A stretch of DNA of 64,000 nt, taken from assembly GCF_033115175.1 (NCBI RefSeq), contig NC_084836.1:64099097-64163096 (forward strand), written 5' to 3'. The notes beneath the pieces are model-generated. The model did no database searches. It saw nothing but the letters and a program-made list of their open reading frames with translations, and was not told the DNA's origin. The DNA comes from Lepus europaeus. Taxonomy: Eukaryota > Chordata > Mammalia > Lagomorpha > Leporidae. Each line of letters starts with the position of its first letter. Position 1 is the stretch's first letter. The position numbers and the translations under genes are program-made. Below, piece by piece: positions 54,971 to 60,589 of the stretch.

Positions 54971-55924
54971 CAAATAAATATTTAAAAGAAGTAAGGCCCA
55001 TTGTTGTGGCACAGCACATAAAGCCAGCACCTGCAACACTGGCATCCCATATGGGTGCCAGTTTTGAGTCCTAACTGCTCCACTTCCGATCCAGATCTCT
55101 GCTTATGTGCCTGGGAAAAAAAGCAGCAAAGGATGGCCCGAGTGCTTAGGCCCCTGCCGCCTACATGGGAGTCCCAGATGAAGCTCCCGGCTCCTGGCTT
55201 TGGCTCGGCTCAGTCTGGCTGTTGTGGCCTCTTACAGAGTGATCAAGCAGACAGAAGTTGTCTGTCTATTTCTCCTTCTCACTCTGTAACTCTGACTTCC
55301 AAATAAATAAATATTTTAAAAAGAAGAAGCCATAGTAGAGAGATGCAAGGTAGAAAGGACAGTTTCAAGATGAGGAACTGATGGAGTCTGTAGGATATAG
55401 CAACGAAGAGGTTCAAATTGAACAGCAGTGTCAAATGAAGAGCTCTTTGAATGGGAGACCTGAGCTTATGTGTGAAGCAAAAGGAAAAAAATTGGAATAC
55501 TGTTCAAGAGATTGATGGGTATGCTAGGAAACAGAGGCAATGTTACAGAAATACAAACTCCCTCTCCACTTTATTTTCTAATTAAATGTGTGACAGTTAA
55601 GGAGTACTGCCTAAGATAATGCTCTACTCAGACACTCAGATTTGTGCTTGCTGAATGAACAATGATGACTCTGAACTTGGAAAGCCTTGCTGAGCCACCA
55701 TTCCAACTGGCTGTATTAAGTCCTTTGTATTCTCGTGGTTCCATACTGGCTCAGCCTAGAATGTGGGCTTCAGCAAATGTGAAAGCAAATCTTCATGCAT
55801 GATGTGAATTTAATGGAGGCATTAAGCAAATCAGAATGTGAAAATAAATAGGTTTTGTTTTCTTTTCTCTTACTGTCCCTTGATGAAAATATATTTTATT
55901 TTAGATTTACAAAAAGATTTCTGA
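30458..55924 (+). CDS. PRIM1: DNA primase small (catalytic) subunit p49, 13 coding exons
   Basis: PRIM1 synthesises the short RNA primers that DNA polymerase alpha extends. It acts in the nucleus in a complex with PRIM2, POLA1 and POLA2. Thirteen exons (listed separately) join in frame to 1,263 nt: 420 residues and TGA, the human length. The conserved parts are all visible: Asp109 and Asp111 in VFDIDMTD, Ser160-Arg162-Arg163-His166 in SGRRGVH, and Asp306, Lys318 and His324 in exon 9. Zinc ligands Cys121, Cys122, Cys128 and Cys131 are present, with Ser at 129 where I recall Pro in human. The C-terminus ends DLQKDF. The start ATG at 30,458 opens [19 protein letters not shown], colinear with human. 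No frameshift or stop interrupts any exon. Intron 4 is GC-AG and intron 7 is U12-type AT-AC. NACA follows on the same strand, as in human. Confidence 0.98.
31065..31222 (+). CDS. PRIM1: PRIM1 exon 2 (residues 35-87)
   Basis: Acceptor TTTTGCAG. The exon encodes [19 protein letters not shown] and ends GAVYTHR, followed by donor GTAAGA. Contains the QHRE segment near the active site. Confidence 0.98.
31560..32035 (+). mobile_element. L2 3'-end fragment (PRIM1 intron 2)
   Basis: The order GCTCAAAACCACCACC, ACTCAGACTAGAAGCTCC, CTCAGTGAGACCTTC and GCCTAGAATAACACCC ... AAATGAATGAGC matches the L2 3' end, heavily diverged. Confidence 0.65.
32095..32400. mobile_element. Tigger/MER2-like DNA transposon fragment
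   Basis: TATAACCTACACATGTTCTCC, ACTTTAAATCATCTCTAGATTA and GTATTGTTTAGGGAATAATGA are recognisable MER2/Tigger-type sequence. A (TG)n run sits at 32,350-32,371. Confidence 0.6.
32350..32371. repeat. (TG)n microsatellite
   Basis: An uninterrupted run of about eleven TG units in PRIM1 intron 2, likely length-polymorphic. Confidence 0.9.
32435..32684 (-). mobile_element. Old CSINE (PRIM1 intron 2)
   Basis: Reverse copy lacking its tail, CTACTGGTTTCCTCCC to CGCTGTACCACAACCTACCCC. Confidence 0.75.
32690..33705. other. Unclassified part of PRIM1 intron 2
   Basis: One kilobase without a SINE. No splice-competent exon or named repeat is recognised. Confidence 0.4.
33706..34027 (+). mobile_element. 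Older CSINE
   Basis: GGCACCGGCGCTGTGGTGCAATG to AAATAAATAAAATCTTTTT. Confidence 0.9.
34240..34556 (+). mobile_element. Old CSINE
   Basis: CAGGGCCAGGTGTTTGGCAC to AAATAAAATGAAAATCATAC. A young SINE follows directly on its A tail. Confidence 0.8.
34557..34898 (+). mobile_element. Young A-tailed CSINE
   Basis: GTGCCGGCGCCGTGGCTCAAC to an A22 tail. It is one of three CSINEs placed end to end (34,240-35,182). Confidence 0.92.
34907..35182 (+). mobile_element. CSINE, 5'-truncated
   Basis: Starts at GGGGCCAGCGTCCCACATGG, so about 45 head bases are missing. Ends AAATAAATAAATCTTTTTAAA. Confidence 0.88.
35272..35612 (+). mobile_element. Young CSINE beside PRIM1 exon 3
   Basis: GGCCGGCGCCGTGGCTTAAC to an (AAAT)n tail. 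AAATAAATTTTCAG and AAATAAACTTTCAG flank it. The right flank ends about 50 bp before the exon 3 acceptor. Confidence 0.93.
35677..35783 (+). CDS. PRIM1: PRIM1 exon 3 (residues 88-122 plus 2 nt)
   Basis: Acceptor TACCTGTAG. Encodes the metal-binding DxD pair Asp109 and Asp111 ([13 protein letters not shown]) and the first two zinc ligands, Cys121 and Cys122. Donor GTGAGC. Confidence 0.98.
35852..35925 (+). CDS. PRIM1: PRIM1 exon 4 (residues 123-147 plus 1 nt)
   Basis: Acceptor GCTCCAG. Encodes SADICSKCW with Cys128 and Cys131. Intron 3 before it is just 68 bp. The exon must end at 35,925 to keep frame, which places a GC donor (GCAAGT) at 35,926. Confidence 0.96.
36110..36230. mobile_element. 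Possible MIR/L2-like relic
   Basis: CATCTATTGAGCAGCAACAGGCACTAGGTACTATTCTAGG resembles the common ancient-repeat pattern; family not assigned. Confidence 0.4.
36441..36770 (-). mobile_element. CSINE, left arm of head-to-head pair
   Basis: Reverse copy from TTTTTTTTTAAGATTTATTTA to GCCACAAGGCCGGC. It meets the next SINE at a shared GGCCGGC. Confidence 0.9.
36768..37108 (+). mobile_element. CSINE, right arm of head-to-head pair
   Basis: GGCCGGCGCTGTGGCATAGC to AAATAAATCTTTAAAAATAAATAAATAA. With the left arm it forms an inverted repeat of about 330 bp per arm in PRIM1 intron 4. Confidence 0.93.
37339..37475 (+). CDS. PRIM1: PRIM1 exon 5 (residues 148-193)
   Basis: Acceptor CTCCTCAG, donor GTAAGA. 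Encodes the nucleotide-binding motif [12 protein letters not shown] (Ser160, Arg162, Arg163, His166). Confidence 0.98.
37718..37776 (+). CDS. PRIM1: PRIM1 exon 6 (residues 194-212 plus 2 nt)
   Basis: Acceptor TTTTTCAG, donor GTCAGC. Encodes [19 protein letters not shown]. The coding sequence reaches nt 638 here, which agrees with the exon end I recall from human variant nomenclature. Confidence 0.97.
37935..38055 (-). mobile_element. MIR fragment (PRIM1 intron 6)
   Basis: CTTACAGATGAGAAAAGTGTGC and GTTACACAGCAAG are the reversed MIR core landmarks. Confidence 0.55.
38108..38426 (-). mobile_element. Older CSINE
   Basis: Reverse copy from TTTAATTTTATTTATTTACTTG to CACAGCGCCAGCCCC. CAGCAAGTC flanks both sides. 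Confidence 0.9.
38756..39070 (-). mobile_element. Older CSINE
   Basis: Reverse copy. CTACTACTCATGTCTT is repeated perfectly at 38733-38748 and 39071-39086. Confidence 0.93.
39126..39261 (-). mobile_element. CSINE fragment
   Basis: 5' third only, TTGCCATCTTCCACTGC to CACACCACCAGCC. Confidence 0.8.
39430..39612 (+). mobile_element. Possible rabbit L1 3' terminus
   Basis: The G-rich block AGGGAGGGACAGGGATGAG followed by CGAATAAATAAAATCTG resembles lagomorph L1 3' ends. Not certain. Confidence 0.45.
39724..39833 (+). CDS. PRIM1: PRIM1 exon 7 (residues 213-249 plus 1 nt)
   Basis: Acceptor GTTCCTGCAG. Encodes [19 protein letters not shown] and ends LALVPE plus G, immediately before the U12-type donor ATATCCTTT. 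Confidence 0.96.
39834..40621 (+). other. PRIM1: U12-type AT-AC intron (PRIM1 intron 7)
   Basis: The 5' splice site ATATCCTTT (39,834-39,842) is the minor-spliceosome consensus. TTCCTTAAT at 40,603-40,611 fits the U12 branch site, 10-18 bp upstream of the terminal AC at 40,620-40,621. No GT-AG pair nearby keeps the frame. The intron also carries a reversed CSINE. Confidence 0.93.
39966..40256 (-). mobile_element. Older CSINE inside the U12 intron
   Basis: Reverse copy from TTTTTTTAAGATTTTATTTA to GCCACAGCACCAGCCCC, about 125 bp after the minor-class donor. Confidence 0.92.
40622..40713 (+). CDS. PRIM1: PRIM1 exon 8 (residues 250-280)
   Basis: Follows the AC acceptor. Encodes ..[17 protein letters not shown], then donor GTATGT. 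This exon looks less conserved against human than its neighbours. Confidence 0.95.
40877..41018 (+). CDS. PRIM1: PRIM1 exon 9 (residues 281-327 plus 1 nt)
   Basis: Acceptor TTTTTAG, donor GTACTG. Encodes [19 protein letters not shown] with catalytic Asp306, plus Lys318 and His324. Confidence 0.98.
41265..41400 (-). mobile_element. MIR fragment (PRIM1 intron 9)
   Basis: AATACAGAGGAGAAGACAGTGGCCCAGG and GATTTGTCCAAGGTCATG are reversed MIR landmarks. Confidence 0.55.
41408..41735 (+). mobile_element. Older CSINE
   Basis: GGGGCCAGTATTGTGGCATAG to AATAAATAAAATAAATCTTAAAA. AAAGTTC flanks both sides. Confidence 0.9.
41936..42225 (-). mobile_element. Old CSINE
   Basis: Reverse copy, TTGTTTGGAAAGCAGAGAG to CCACATGCCTGCTGC. 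TAGTTGTCC flanks it. Confidence 0.8.
42240..42405 (+). mobile_element. MIR element
   Basis: The core is clear: TTAGACAAATTAACTC, CTCGGTTTCTTCATCTGTAAAATGG and TAAAGTGCTTAAAAAAATGTCTGGCACAC. Confidence 0.8.
42540..42766 (+). mobile_element. CSINE, young-type head, 3'-truncated
   Basis: CAGGCCAGCACCGTGGCTCAC to GTAGCTCTGGCC, with the CT block and tail largely missing. TTTTATGC flanks it. Confidence 0.85.
43029..43200 (+). mobile_element. DNA-transposon relic with SINE-tail remnant
   Basis: ATCATGCATCATTTAACAGTGGG and GGAAATGCATCATTAGGC look like a known ancient DNA-transposon terminus, family not assigned. A CSINE-like tail CTTTTCAAGTAAGTAAGTAAG follows. Confidence 0.45.
43217..43414 (+). mobile_element. 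Old CSINE fragment
   Basis: ATGCCCAAATCTAGCTTCTG to CTGCCTCTCAGATAAG, head missing. Confidence 0.7.
43484..43821 (-). mobile_element. Older CSINE
   Basis: Reverse copy, first of three consecutive reversed SINEs in intron 9. Ends CACAACACCGGCCCC. Confidence 0.92.
43822..44134 (-). mobile_element. Older CSINE
   Basis: Reverse copy from TTTTATTTTTAATTAATTAATT to CCACAGTGCCAACCCC. It abuts the preceding one. Confidence 0.9.
44150..44393 (-). mobile_element. Older CSINE, tail-less
   Basis: Reverse copy beginning CTATTTCATCTGCTGG, lacking tail and GA block. AACAGATAAA and CCAGATAAAA flank it. The end lies about 100 bp before exon 10. Confidence 0.85.
44491..44560 (+). CDS. PRIM1: PRIM1 exon 10 (residues 328-350 plus 2 nt)
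   Basis: Acceptor TTCTTACAG, donor GTATGT. Encodes [19 protein letters not shown]. Confidence 0.97.
44803..45163 (-). mobile_element. Young A-tailed CSINE (PRIM1 intron 10)
   Basis: T run of about 25, GACAGGCAGAGTGGATAGTG, then the complement of the head (CTGCGGCACCGGC). Confidence 0.92.
45375..45466 (+). CDS. PRIM1: PRIM1 exon 11 (residues 351-381 plus 1 nt)
   Basis: Acceptor CTTTTAG. The donor GTTGGT is weak. Encodes the acidic stretch [14 protein letters not shown], likely a flexible linker. Confidence 0.95.
45511..45838 (-). mobile_element. Older CSINE (PRIM1 intron 11)
   Basis: Reverse copy. ACACAGGCTTTTTAT is repeated perfectly at about 45496-45510 and 45841-45855. The left end lies about 45 bp after exon 11. 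Confidence 0.93.
45860..46300. other. Unclassified part of PRIM1 intron 11
   Basis: AACAAATATTTACTAAGCAATTTCTAAG near 46,022 suggests an ancient relic. Nothing else is recognised. Confidence 0.35.
46303..46510. mobile_element. hAT-type non-autonomous DNA element fragment
   Basis: CACTAGCCACATGTGGCTTCTGAGCATTTGACATG with AATTTTTAATTTTGC is a widespread mammalian MER-type sequence. The exact family is not assigned. Confidence 0.5.
46610..46902 (+). mobile_element. Older CSINE
   Basis: GTGGCTGGCATTGTGGTGTAGC to CAAATAAATATTTTTTTAAAA, with a shortened CT block. Confidence 0.85.
47128..47426 (-). mobile_element. Older CSINE
   Basis: Reverse copy from TTTATTATGTATGTGTTTG to CCACAATGCCAGCCCC. Confidence 0.88.
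47430..47998. other. Unclassified part of PRIM1 intron 11
   Basis: A short open frame is present with no recognisable domain. AT-rich. Confidence 0.35.
48003..48328 (-). mobile_element. CSINE, intermediate type
   Basis: T run, CAGAGTTAGACAGTGAGAG, then the complement of the head (GCTGCGGCACTGGCC). ATATGCTTTTTTA flanks both sides. Confidence 0.9.
48361..48666 (+). mobile_element. Older CSINE with a young CSINE in its tail
   Basis: GGGACCAGTGTTGTGTCATGG to CAAATAAATATATCTTT. The tail is duplicated around the next element. Confidence 0.88.
48667..49016 (-). mobile_element. Young A-tailed CSINE inserted in a SINE tail
   Basis: T run, GACAGGCAGAGTGGATAGTG, then the complement of the head (GCCGCGGCGCCGGCC). 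TCAAATAAATATATCTTT repeats at about 48649-48666 and 49017-49034. Confidence 0.94.
49037..49066. repeat. (AT)n microsatellite
   Basis: ATATATATATATATACACATATATATATG directly after the SINE. Confidence 0.85.
49070..49370. other. AT-rich unclassified intronic stretch
   Basis: Nothing nameable is seen between two SINE clusters. Confidence 0.35.
49373..49668 (-). mobile_element. Older CSINE
   Basis: Reverse copy from TTTTTTTAAGATTTTATTTA to CCACAGTGTCAGCCCC. AACCCTGTAAT and AACCCTATAAT flank it. Confidence 0.9.
49712..50013 (-). mobile_element. Older CSINE
   Basis: Reverse copy. AGAGTATAA flanks it on both sides. Confidence 0.88.
50216..50522 (-). mobile_element. Old CSINE
   Basis: Reverse copy, TTTTTTTTGGCCTATTTTTATTTG to CCACTGTGCCATGCTG. 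Confidence 0.8.
50631..50960 (+). mobile_element. Older CSINE
   Basis: GGGGGTTGGCATTGTGGCACAGAG to AAATAAATAAATCTTTTTTTT. Confidence 0.9.
51000..51252 (+). mobile_element. Old CSINE, shortened
   Basis: GTAGGGCATGCATTTGGCAG to TCTGTCTCTATTTTAAAAA. Oldest type. Confidence 0.75.
51350..51470. mobile_element. hAT-type non-autonomous DNA element fragment
   Basis: GCAGCCCTGTTCAACACAGTG, ACCACATATGTG and AAGCACTTGAAATATGGCC parallel the relic at 46,303-46,510. Confidence 0.45.
51474..51812 (+). mobile_element. Older CSINE
   Basis: GAGCCAGCACTGTGGCGCAGTG to AAATAAATAAATCTATAAAA. CTAAGGAT flanks both sides. Confidence 0.92.
51818..52115 (+). mobile_element. Old CSINE
   Basis: GATGAGCATTTGACACGGCAC to TTTAAATAAGTAAATTAAATAAAAG. 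Confidence 0.8.
52118..52375 (+). mobile_element. Old CSINE fragment
   Basis: GATTCCCACATCTAGGTCCC to GTCTCTTTCTCTCTGTTG, head missing. Confidence 0.7.
52581..52679 (+). CDS. PRIM1: PRIM1 exon 12 (residues 382-414 plus 1 nt)
   Basis: Acceptor TTCATTCAG, donor GTAAGA. Encodes [19 protein letters not shown]. It follows a 7.1-kb intron filled with SINEs. Confidence 0.97.
52818..53003 (-). mobile_element. Old CSINE, 5' end missing
   Basis: Reversed tail and body only (AAGTTTTTATTTATTTATTTTAG to CACCACTGCCTCCAAGGG). Confidence 0.75.
53249..53582 (-). mobile_element. Older CSINE
   Basis: Reverse copy. AGCTGTTCATTCTT is repeated at about 53226 and 53585. Confidence 0.92.
53585..53933. other. Unclassified part of PRIM1 intron 12
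   Basis: Its ordinary-looking sequence seems to resume after 55,326 beyond four SINEs. It may be one old repeat; family not assigned. Confidence 0.35.
53950..54277 (+). mobile_element. Young CSINE with perfect duplication
   Basis: GGTCGGCGCCATGGCTTAAC to a short A tail. A perfect 16-bp AGAATTGCAGTCTCCA lies at 53934-53949 and 54278-54293. Confidence 0.95.
54361..54657 (+). mobile_element. Older CSINE with internal deletion
   Basis: GGGGCCAACGCTGTGGCGTAGC to AAATAAATAAATAATTTATAAAA. The box B region between CATCCCA and GCTGCTCC is deleted. Confidence 0.9.
54672..54988 (+). mobile_element. Old CSINE
   Basis: GTGTAGGTATTGTGGTACAGC to CAAATAAATATTTAAAAG. Confidence 0.82.
54993..55327 (+). mobile_element. 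Older CSINE
   Basis: GGCCCATTGTTGTGGCACAGC to AAATAAATAAATATTTTAAAAAG. It is the last SINE before exon 13. Confidence 0.88.
55328..55900. other. Unclassified 3' part of PRIM1 intron 12
   Basis: No repeat or extra exon is recognised. Confidence 0.4.
55905..55924 (+). CDS. PRIM1: PRIM1 exon 13 (residues 415-420 and stop)
   Basis: Acceptor ATTTTAG. Completes Asp415 and adds LQKDF and TGA. Only 20 coding bases are present; the rest of the exon is 3' UTR. Confidence 0.95.
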
Positions 55925-56025
55925 AGACAGCGTGCCTCAAACCAGCGTGGATATCTTCTGTTTTCACCCAACAATCAAGTACTTCAAGAGCCATTTTAAT
56001 AAATATGGCAGAACTGTGTAGGCAT
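55925..56025 (+). terminator. PRIM1: PRIM1 3' UTR and poly(A) signal
   Basis: AATAAA at 55,998-56,003 lies 74 bp after the stop. Cleavage is expected about 15-25 bp further on, giving a very short 3' UTR. Confidence 0.7.
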
Positions 56026-56216
56026 CTTCATGCTCAAAGTAAAATTTTCTTTTCTTGAGAATTAATTTATGTTGAAAAGACATCTTGAGACAACCAAAGG
56101 GGAGGGTTGAGCTTCCTGGAAGGAGCAATTAAGGAAAGAATAAGTGGAATACAGACAACTTGTAAATTTAATATTATACAAAGGTCCTAAGACATCAGAT
56201 AGAAATGCTGAGTTCT

Positions 56217-56590
56217 GGGGCCAGTGCCGTGGCTCACTTGGTTGGTCATCTGCCTGTGGCACCGGCATCCCATATGGGTGCCGGGTTCTAGTCCCGGTTG
56301 CTCCTCTTCCAGTCCAGCTCTGCTGTGGCCCCGGAGGGCAGTGGAGGATGGCCCAAGTGCTTGGGTCCCTGCGCCCGCATGGGAGACCAGGAAGAAGCAC
56401 CTGGTTCCTGGCTTCAGATCGGCGCAGCACCGGCCATAGAGGCCATTTAGGGGGTGAACCAACGGAAGAAAGACCTTTCTCTCTGTCTCTCTCTCTCTCA
56501 CTATCTATATCTCTACCTATCAAATTAAAAAAAAAAAAAAGAAAGAAAGAAAAGAAAAAGAAAAAGAGCCCAGGCTCTATTAAAAGAAAA
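56217..56590 (+). mobile_element. Young-type CSINE with perfect duplication
   Basis: GGGGCCAGTGCCGTGGCTCAC to a long A-rich tail (56,527-56,590) that includes GCCCAGGCTCTATT. A perfect 16-bp AGAAATGCTGAGTTCT lies at 56201-56216 and 56591-56606. Confidence 0.95.
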
Positions 56591-56732
56591 AGAAATGCTG
56601 AGTTCTACCAGCTGCCATGTATAGTAAGTGAGCAGTAATATGTCCAAGACTTTCATCTCAGTTCACTGGATACCATCTCCATATTTCTGAGTCAATGAGG
56701 GCTTTGTCCTTAAGTCTTAAGACATTTAAGTT

Positions 56733-57086
56733 GGGGCCAGTGCTGTGGCATAGCGGGTTAAGCCACCACCTTCAGTACCAGCATCCCATATGAGTGCCGG
56801 TATGAGTGCCGGTTCGAGTCCCGGCTGCTCCACTTCTGATCCAGCTCTCTACTATGGCCTGGGAAACAGTAGAAGACGGCCCAAGTCCTTGGGCCCCTGC
56901 ACCCACGTGGGATACCCAGAGGAAGTTCCTGGTTCCTGGCTTTGGATCGGTGCAGCTCCAGTCATTGCAGCCATCTGGGGAGTGAACCAGTGGATGGAAG
57001 ACCTCTCTCTCTCTCTCTCTCTCTGCCTCTCCTTCTCTCTCTGTAACTCTTTCAAATAAATAAATAAATCTTTTAAAAAAAAAAAT
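56733..57086 (+). mobile_element. Older CSINE with internal tandem unit
   Basis: GGGGCCAGTGCTGTGGCATAGC to AAATAAATAAATCTTTTAAAA. GAGTGCCGGTAT and GAGTGCCGGTTC are in tandem just before box B. TTAAGTTG flanks it. Confidence 0.92.
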
Positions 57087-57170
57087 GGTTAAGTTGATTA
57101 AACCTGGAGTCTATGTTCAGACACTTCCTAATTCACCTACTGATATTTTCATTGGTCAGGTGACAGCCTC

Positions 57171-57392
57171 TTTTTTTTTTATTTTATTTTATTTTATTTT
57201 ATTTATTTGAAAGAGAGAGAGGTAGAGCCAGAGAGAGAGAGAGAGGTCATCCATCTGCTGGTTCACTCCCCAAATAACTGCAATGTCCAGAGCTGAGCTA
57301 ATCCGAAGCCAGGAGCCTCTTCTGGGTATCCCACATGGGTGCAGGGGCCCAAGCACTCAGGCATCCTCTGCTGCACCACAGCACCAGCCCCC
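57171..57392 (-). mobile_element. CSINE with internal deletion
   Basis: Reverse copy whose middle jumps from GGCATCCTCTGCTG to CACCACAGCACCAGCCCC, losing the box B region. It starts with an (ATTTT)n run. Confidence 0.88.
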
Positions 57393-57417
57393 TGCCCATC
57401 TTTTTAAAATCACTTTA

Positions 57418-57677
57418 TGGGCTGGCACTGTGGCTCAGCCTGCAGTGCCAGCATCCCATATGGGTGTTTGTTGAAGTCCCAGCTGTTCCACTTCTGATCC
57501 AGCTCCCTGCTAATGTGTCTGGGAAAGCAGCAGAGGATGGCCCAAGTGTCCATCCCTGCAACCCACATGGGAGACCCAGGTGAAGCTCCTAGCTTCAGCC
57601 TACCCCAGTCCTGGGCAGCCATTTGAGGAGTAAATCAGCCTGTTAAACAAATAAATCTTTAAATAAATTAAGTAAAT
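57418..57677 (+). mobile_element. Older CSINE, shortened
   Basis: TGGGCTGGCACTGTGGCTCAGC to AAATAAATCTTTAAATAAATTAAG. The CT block is missing. AAAATCACTTTAT flanks both sides. Confidence 0.9.
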
Positions 57678-57689
57678 AAAATCACTTTA

Positions 57690-58200
57690 TACTGTGCATC
57701 TAAACCTACCAAAAGTTCAACTTGAAAGATATGTTACTAGATTAACAATATTAGGGCCTATTAGGGTCGTTTTCACAACTACAGCAATCATAGCTCCTAA
57801 CTTTCCATCAGAGAACAAAGGGGTTACTATAAAGAGCAGCTTAGAAAAAATAACCCAACTTATTTACATAAAACCTGTTTTTCTCAGAACACTTGGACTT
57901 CTTACATATCTACATAACTTGTTTCTTCCATGTTTGATTTTGTTTGAGGGATTCTAAGTGTCATGTTGCTCTCGCCTGGATTTACAACAAGATTAAACAA
58001 GACAGTCCTAGTGTACTTTCTATCTTCTGAGAAGCAGGAGAGGCAAGCTGTCAGGTTGGTGCTGCCGTTTAATGGAAATTTTCCTTCATGTTTCCTTTAA
58101 CATATTTTTTTTCTTTCATTTTATATAAAATGGATTATAATACAGTCAGCATGATAAAATGCTTTGCATTTCTTCAAACTTTTTTCCTATTTTTTTAAAA
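57690..58200. other. Unclassified intergenic stretch
   Basis: An 87-codon open frame with no recognisable domain lies here. AT-rich and SINE-free. Confidence 0.35.
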
Positions 58201-58205
58201 AAAAA

Positions 58206-58512
58206 CACTGGGACTATTGACTGGCATAGCTGGTAAAGCTGCCATATGGGCACCAGTTTGTCTCAGCTCCACTACTTCTGATCCAGCTCTCTAAAGTGCC
58301 TTGGAAAAGCAGGCAAAGATGGCCCAAGTACTTGACCACGTGCACTCAAATGGGAAACCTGGAGGAAGCTTCTGACTCCTGGCTTTGGCCTGGCCCTGGC
58401 CATTGCAGGCCATTTGGGAAGTGAACAGATGGAACATGTCTCTCTCTCTCTCTCATTCCCTGTCACTCCTCTCTCTGTAAGTCTAACTTTCAAATAAATC
58501 TTAAAAAAAGAC
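58206..58512 (+). mobile_element. Older CSINE, diverged
   Basis: CACTGGGACTATTGACTGGC to CAAATAAATCTTAAAAAAAG. Confidence 0.85.
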
Positions 58513-58543
58513 TGATGTGCAAAGCTCCTCATTAGTTGAGCAC

Positions 58544-58856
58544 AAGGGCCTGTGCTGTGACAGCGGATAAAGCCACTGCCTGCAGTGGGTGCTGGTTCAA
58601 GCCCCGGTTGCCCAACTTCCAATCCAGCTCTCTGGTATGGCCTGAGAAAGCAGTAGAAGATGGCCCAAAACGCTTGGGCCCCTGCACCCATGTGGGAGAC
58701 CCAGAGGAAGCTCCTGGCTCCTGGGTCAGATCGGCACAGCTCCAGCCATTGCAGCCAGTGCAGGGAAGTGAACCATCGGATGGAAGACTCCCTCTCTCTC
58801 TGCCTCTATAACTCTGACTTTCAAATAAATAAATCTTTTTAAAAAAATAAAAAATT
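58544..58856 (+). mobile_element. Older CSINE
   Basis: AAGGGCCTGTGCTGTGACAGC to AAATAAATAAATCTTTTTAAA. Confidence 0.88.
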
Positions 58857-59514
58857 ACTAAAGACTCACTAGTTCATCTTAGTGAGAAAGACTGGTATTA
58901 GGCTTCCAACAAGAGATAATACTCATGGTTTTTAAATTAACACTTCTAATATCAAAGTACTTGGACAAAAGCTGGTATACTTGTCAATGAACTTATTACA
59001 GAACATACTATACTTGTTGGAAGAAAAACCATTCTCAGAGAATGCTAGCTTTCTTTTTCCCTGACTTTCCAATTCACATATACTAAAATTGTAGAACCAA
59101 AGGGCCTCATCCCCAAACTTAGAAATGTAGTAAGAACCCCAAAGGAAAAAAAAAATACATCCTTAGGCTAGTCACTTCAACACAGACTTAGGGAAACTCA
59201 GTGTCGGAGAGAAAGGGGGAATGGTCCCTGTAGGAGGTCTGAGGAGATGGCTATTTCTAGTCCTGACTGTAAATAGCAGAGATCACATATTTACTTAGCT
59301 AGAAATGAATCTTATCTACAACTTTAATAGTAACTAACATTTGCTCAGCAAATGACATGTATTACCTAATCTTGCTAATGGTCCCCATTTTACATATAAG
59401 GAAACTGGCAAAGATGAATTGGCAGGGATGGGGGGCCTTCTGCCAATGGCCATTTGAATATTTATGATATTTGTAGGACATACAAAATTATCAACTCAAA
59501 AATTATCCTACTAT
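58857..59514. other. Intergenic stretch with MIR-like relic
   Basis: ACATGTATTACCTAATCTTGC and CCCATTTTACATATAAGGAAACTGGC near 59,355-59,410 form a reversed MIR-like piece. The remainder is unclassified. Confidence 0.45.
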
Positions 59515-59816
59515 AGGGGCCAGTGTTGTGGTGCAGCAGGTTAAGCCGCCACCTGCAACGCTGGCATCCCAAATAAGCACTGGTTTGAGTCCCAGCTTCA
59601 CTTCTCCGTGGATGTGCTTGCAAGGCAGTGGGAGATGGCCAAGTACCTGGGCCCCTGCCACCCAAGTGGAAGACTTGGACAGAGTTCAGACTCCTGGCTT
59701 TTGCCTGGCCCAGCCCCAGCTATTATAGGCATTTGGGGGAGTAAACCAGCAGATGGAATTTACTCTTCTTCCTCCCTCTGGGAAGCTACCTTCTTAAAAA
59801 AAAAAAAAAAAAAAAG
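59515..59816 (+). mobile_element. Older CSINE, tail altered
   Basis: AGGGGCCAGTGTTGTGGTGCAGC to an A20 run. The final CT-rich block is short. Confidence 0.85.
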
Positions 59817-60120
59817 TTATAGATGTACTAAATTTTGAGTCCTGCCTGTGGTGGCCTTGGCAGGACCAGACCAAGTGATTTGGCAGCATAGGCCTACTGG
59901 TCAGACCCCCCACCACCCCTGGAAAGTGAGTTGAGATTCAGATAAAGAAGTCTGACCTCCGAGTCTGTTCTTAATTTCTCCACAATACTGCCTCCTGAGA
60001 ATTTCAAAATTTCCCATTCCTAGTAAGCTCAATCTTATTTAATCCTAATCCTCATTTTACTATGGCAAAGCTGTCAGAAATTTTAAAACAGCTTTCAGGG
60101 TATTTTAAATTCCCTACTTC
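59817..60120. other. Unclassified intergenic stretch
   Basis: No exon or named repeat is seen. Confidence 0.4.
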
Positions 60121-60412
60121 CAGGGCGGGCACTTGATGTCGTGGTTAGGACCCGGCTTGGAACACCGGCATCCCACATTGGAGTGCCTGGGTTCCAATCC
60201 TGCCTCTGATTTCTGATCCGTTTCCTGCTGATGCAGACCCTGGGAAGCAACATGTGACGGCTCAAACGGTTGGGTCCGTGCAAACTATGTGGGAGACCAG
60301 GATGGAGTTCCTAGCTCCTGGCTTTTGCCTGGCCCAGCCCCAGCTGTTGCAGATATTTGGAGAGTCAGCCTCTGTACCTTTACTCTTGCCTTTCAAAGAA
60401 ATAAAAATAATT
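60121..60412 (+). mobile_element. Old CSINE
   Basis: CAGGGCGGGCACTTGATGTC to CTTTCAAAGAAATAAAAATAA. It is the last SINE in the window. Confidence 0.8.
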
Positions 60413-60589
60413 TTCACTTCTCGCAAAAAGCAGCCGCAACAGTCTTGAACGGCTTAGAGAATTCAGGTACGCGTTTGCTCGTCCTATTACAGGAGAGTAT
60501 GGGAGTCAGTGGCCCTTGTATTACCAGAGTGCTGACATCACATCCTACTTTCCAAGCCTGCGTTCTTGAGGACCTGCACTCCTAACATG

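Noticed and set aside
55328-55900. Additional PRIM1 exon before exon 13
   Set aside because: Exon 12 and exon 13 join in frame to the exact expected C-terminus, so no further coding exon is needed.
57694-57957. 87-codon open frame between PRIM1 and NACA
   Set aside because: No recognisable domain, promoter or splice context. Likely chance in AT-rich DNA.
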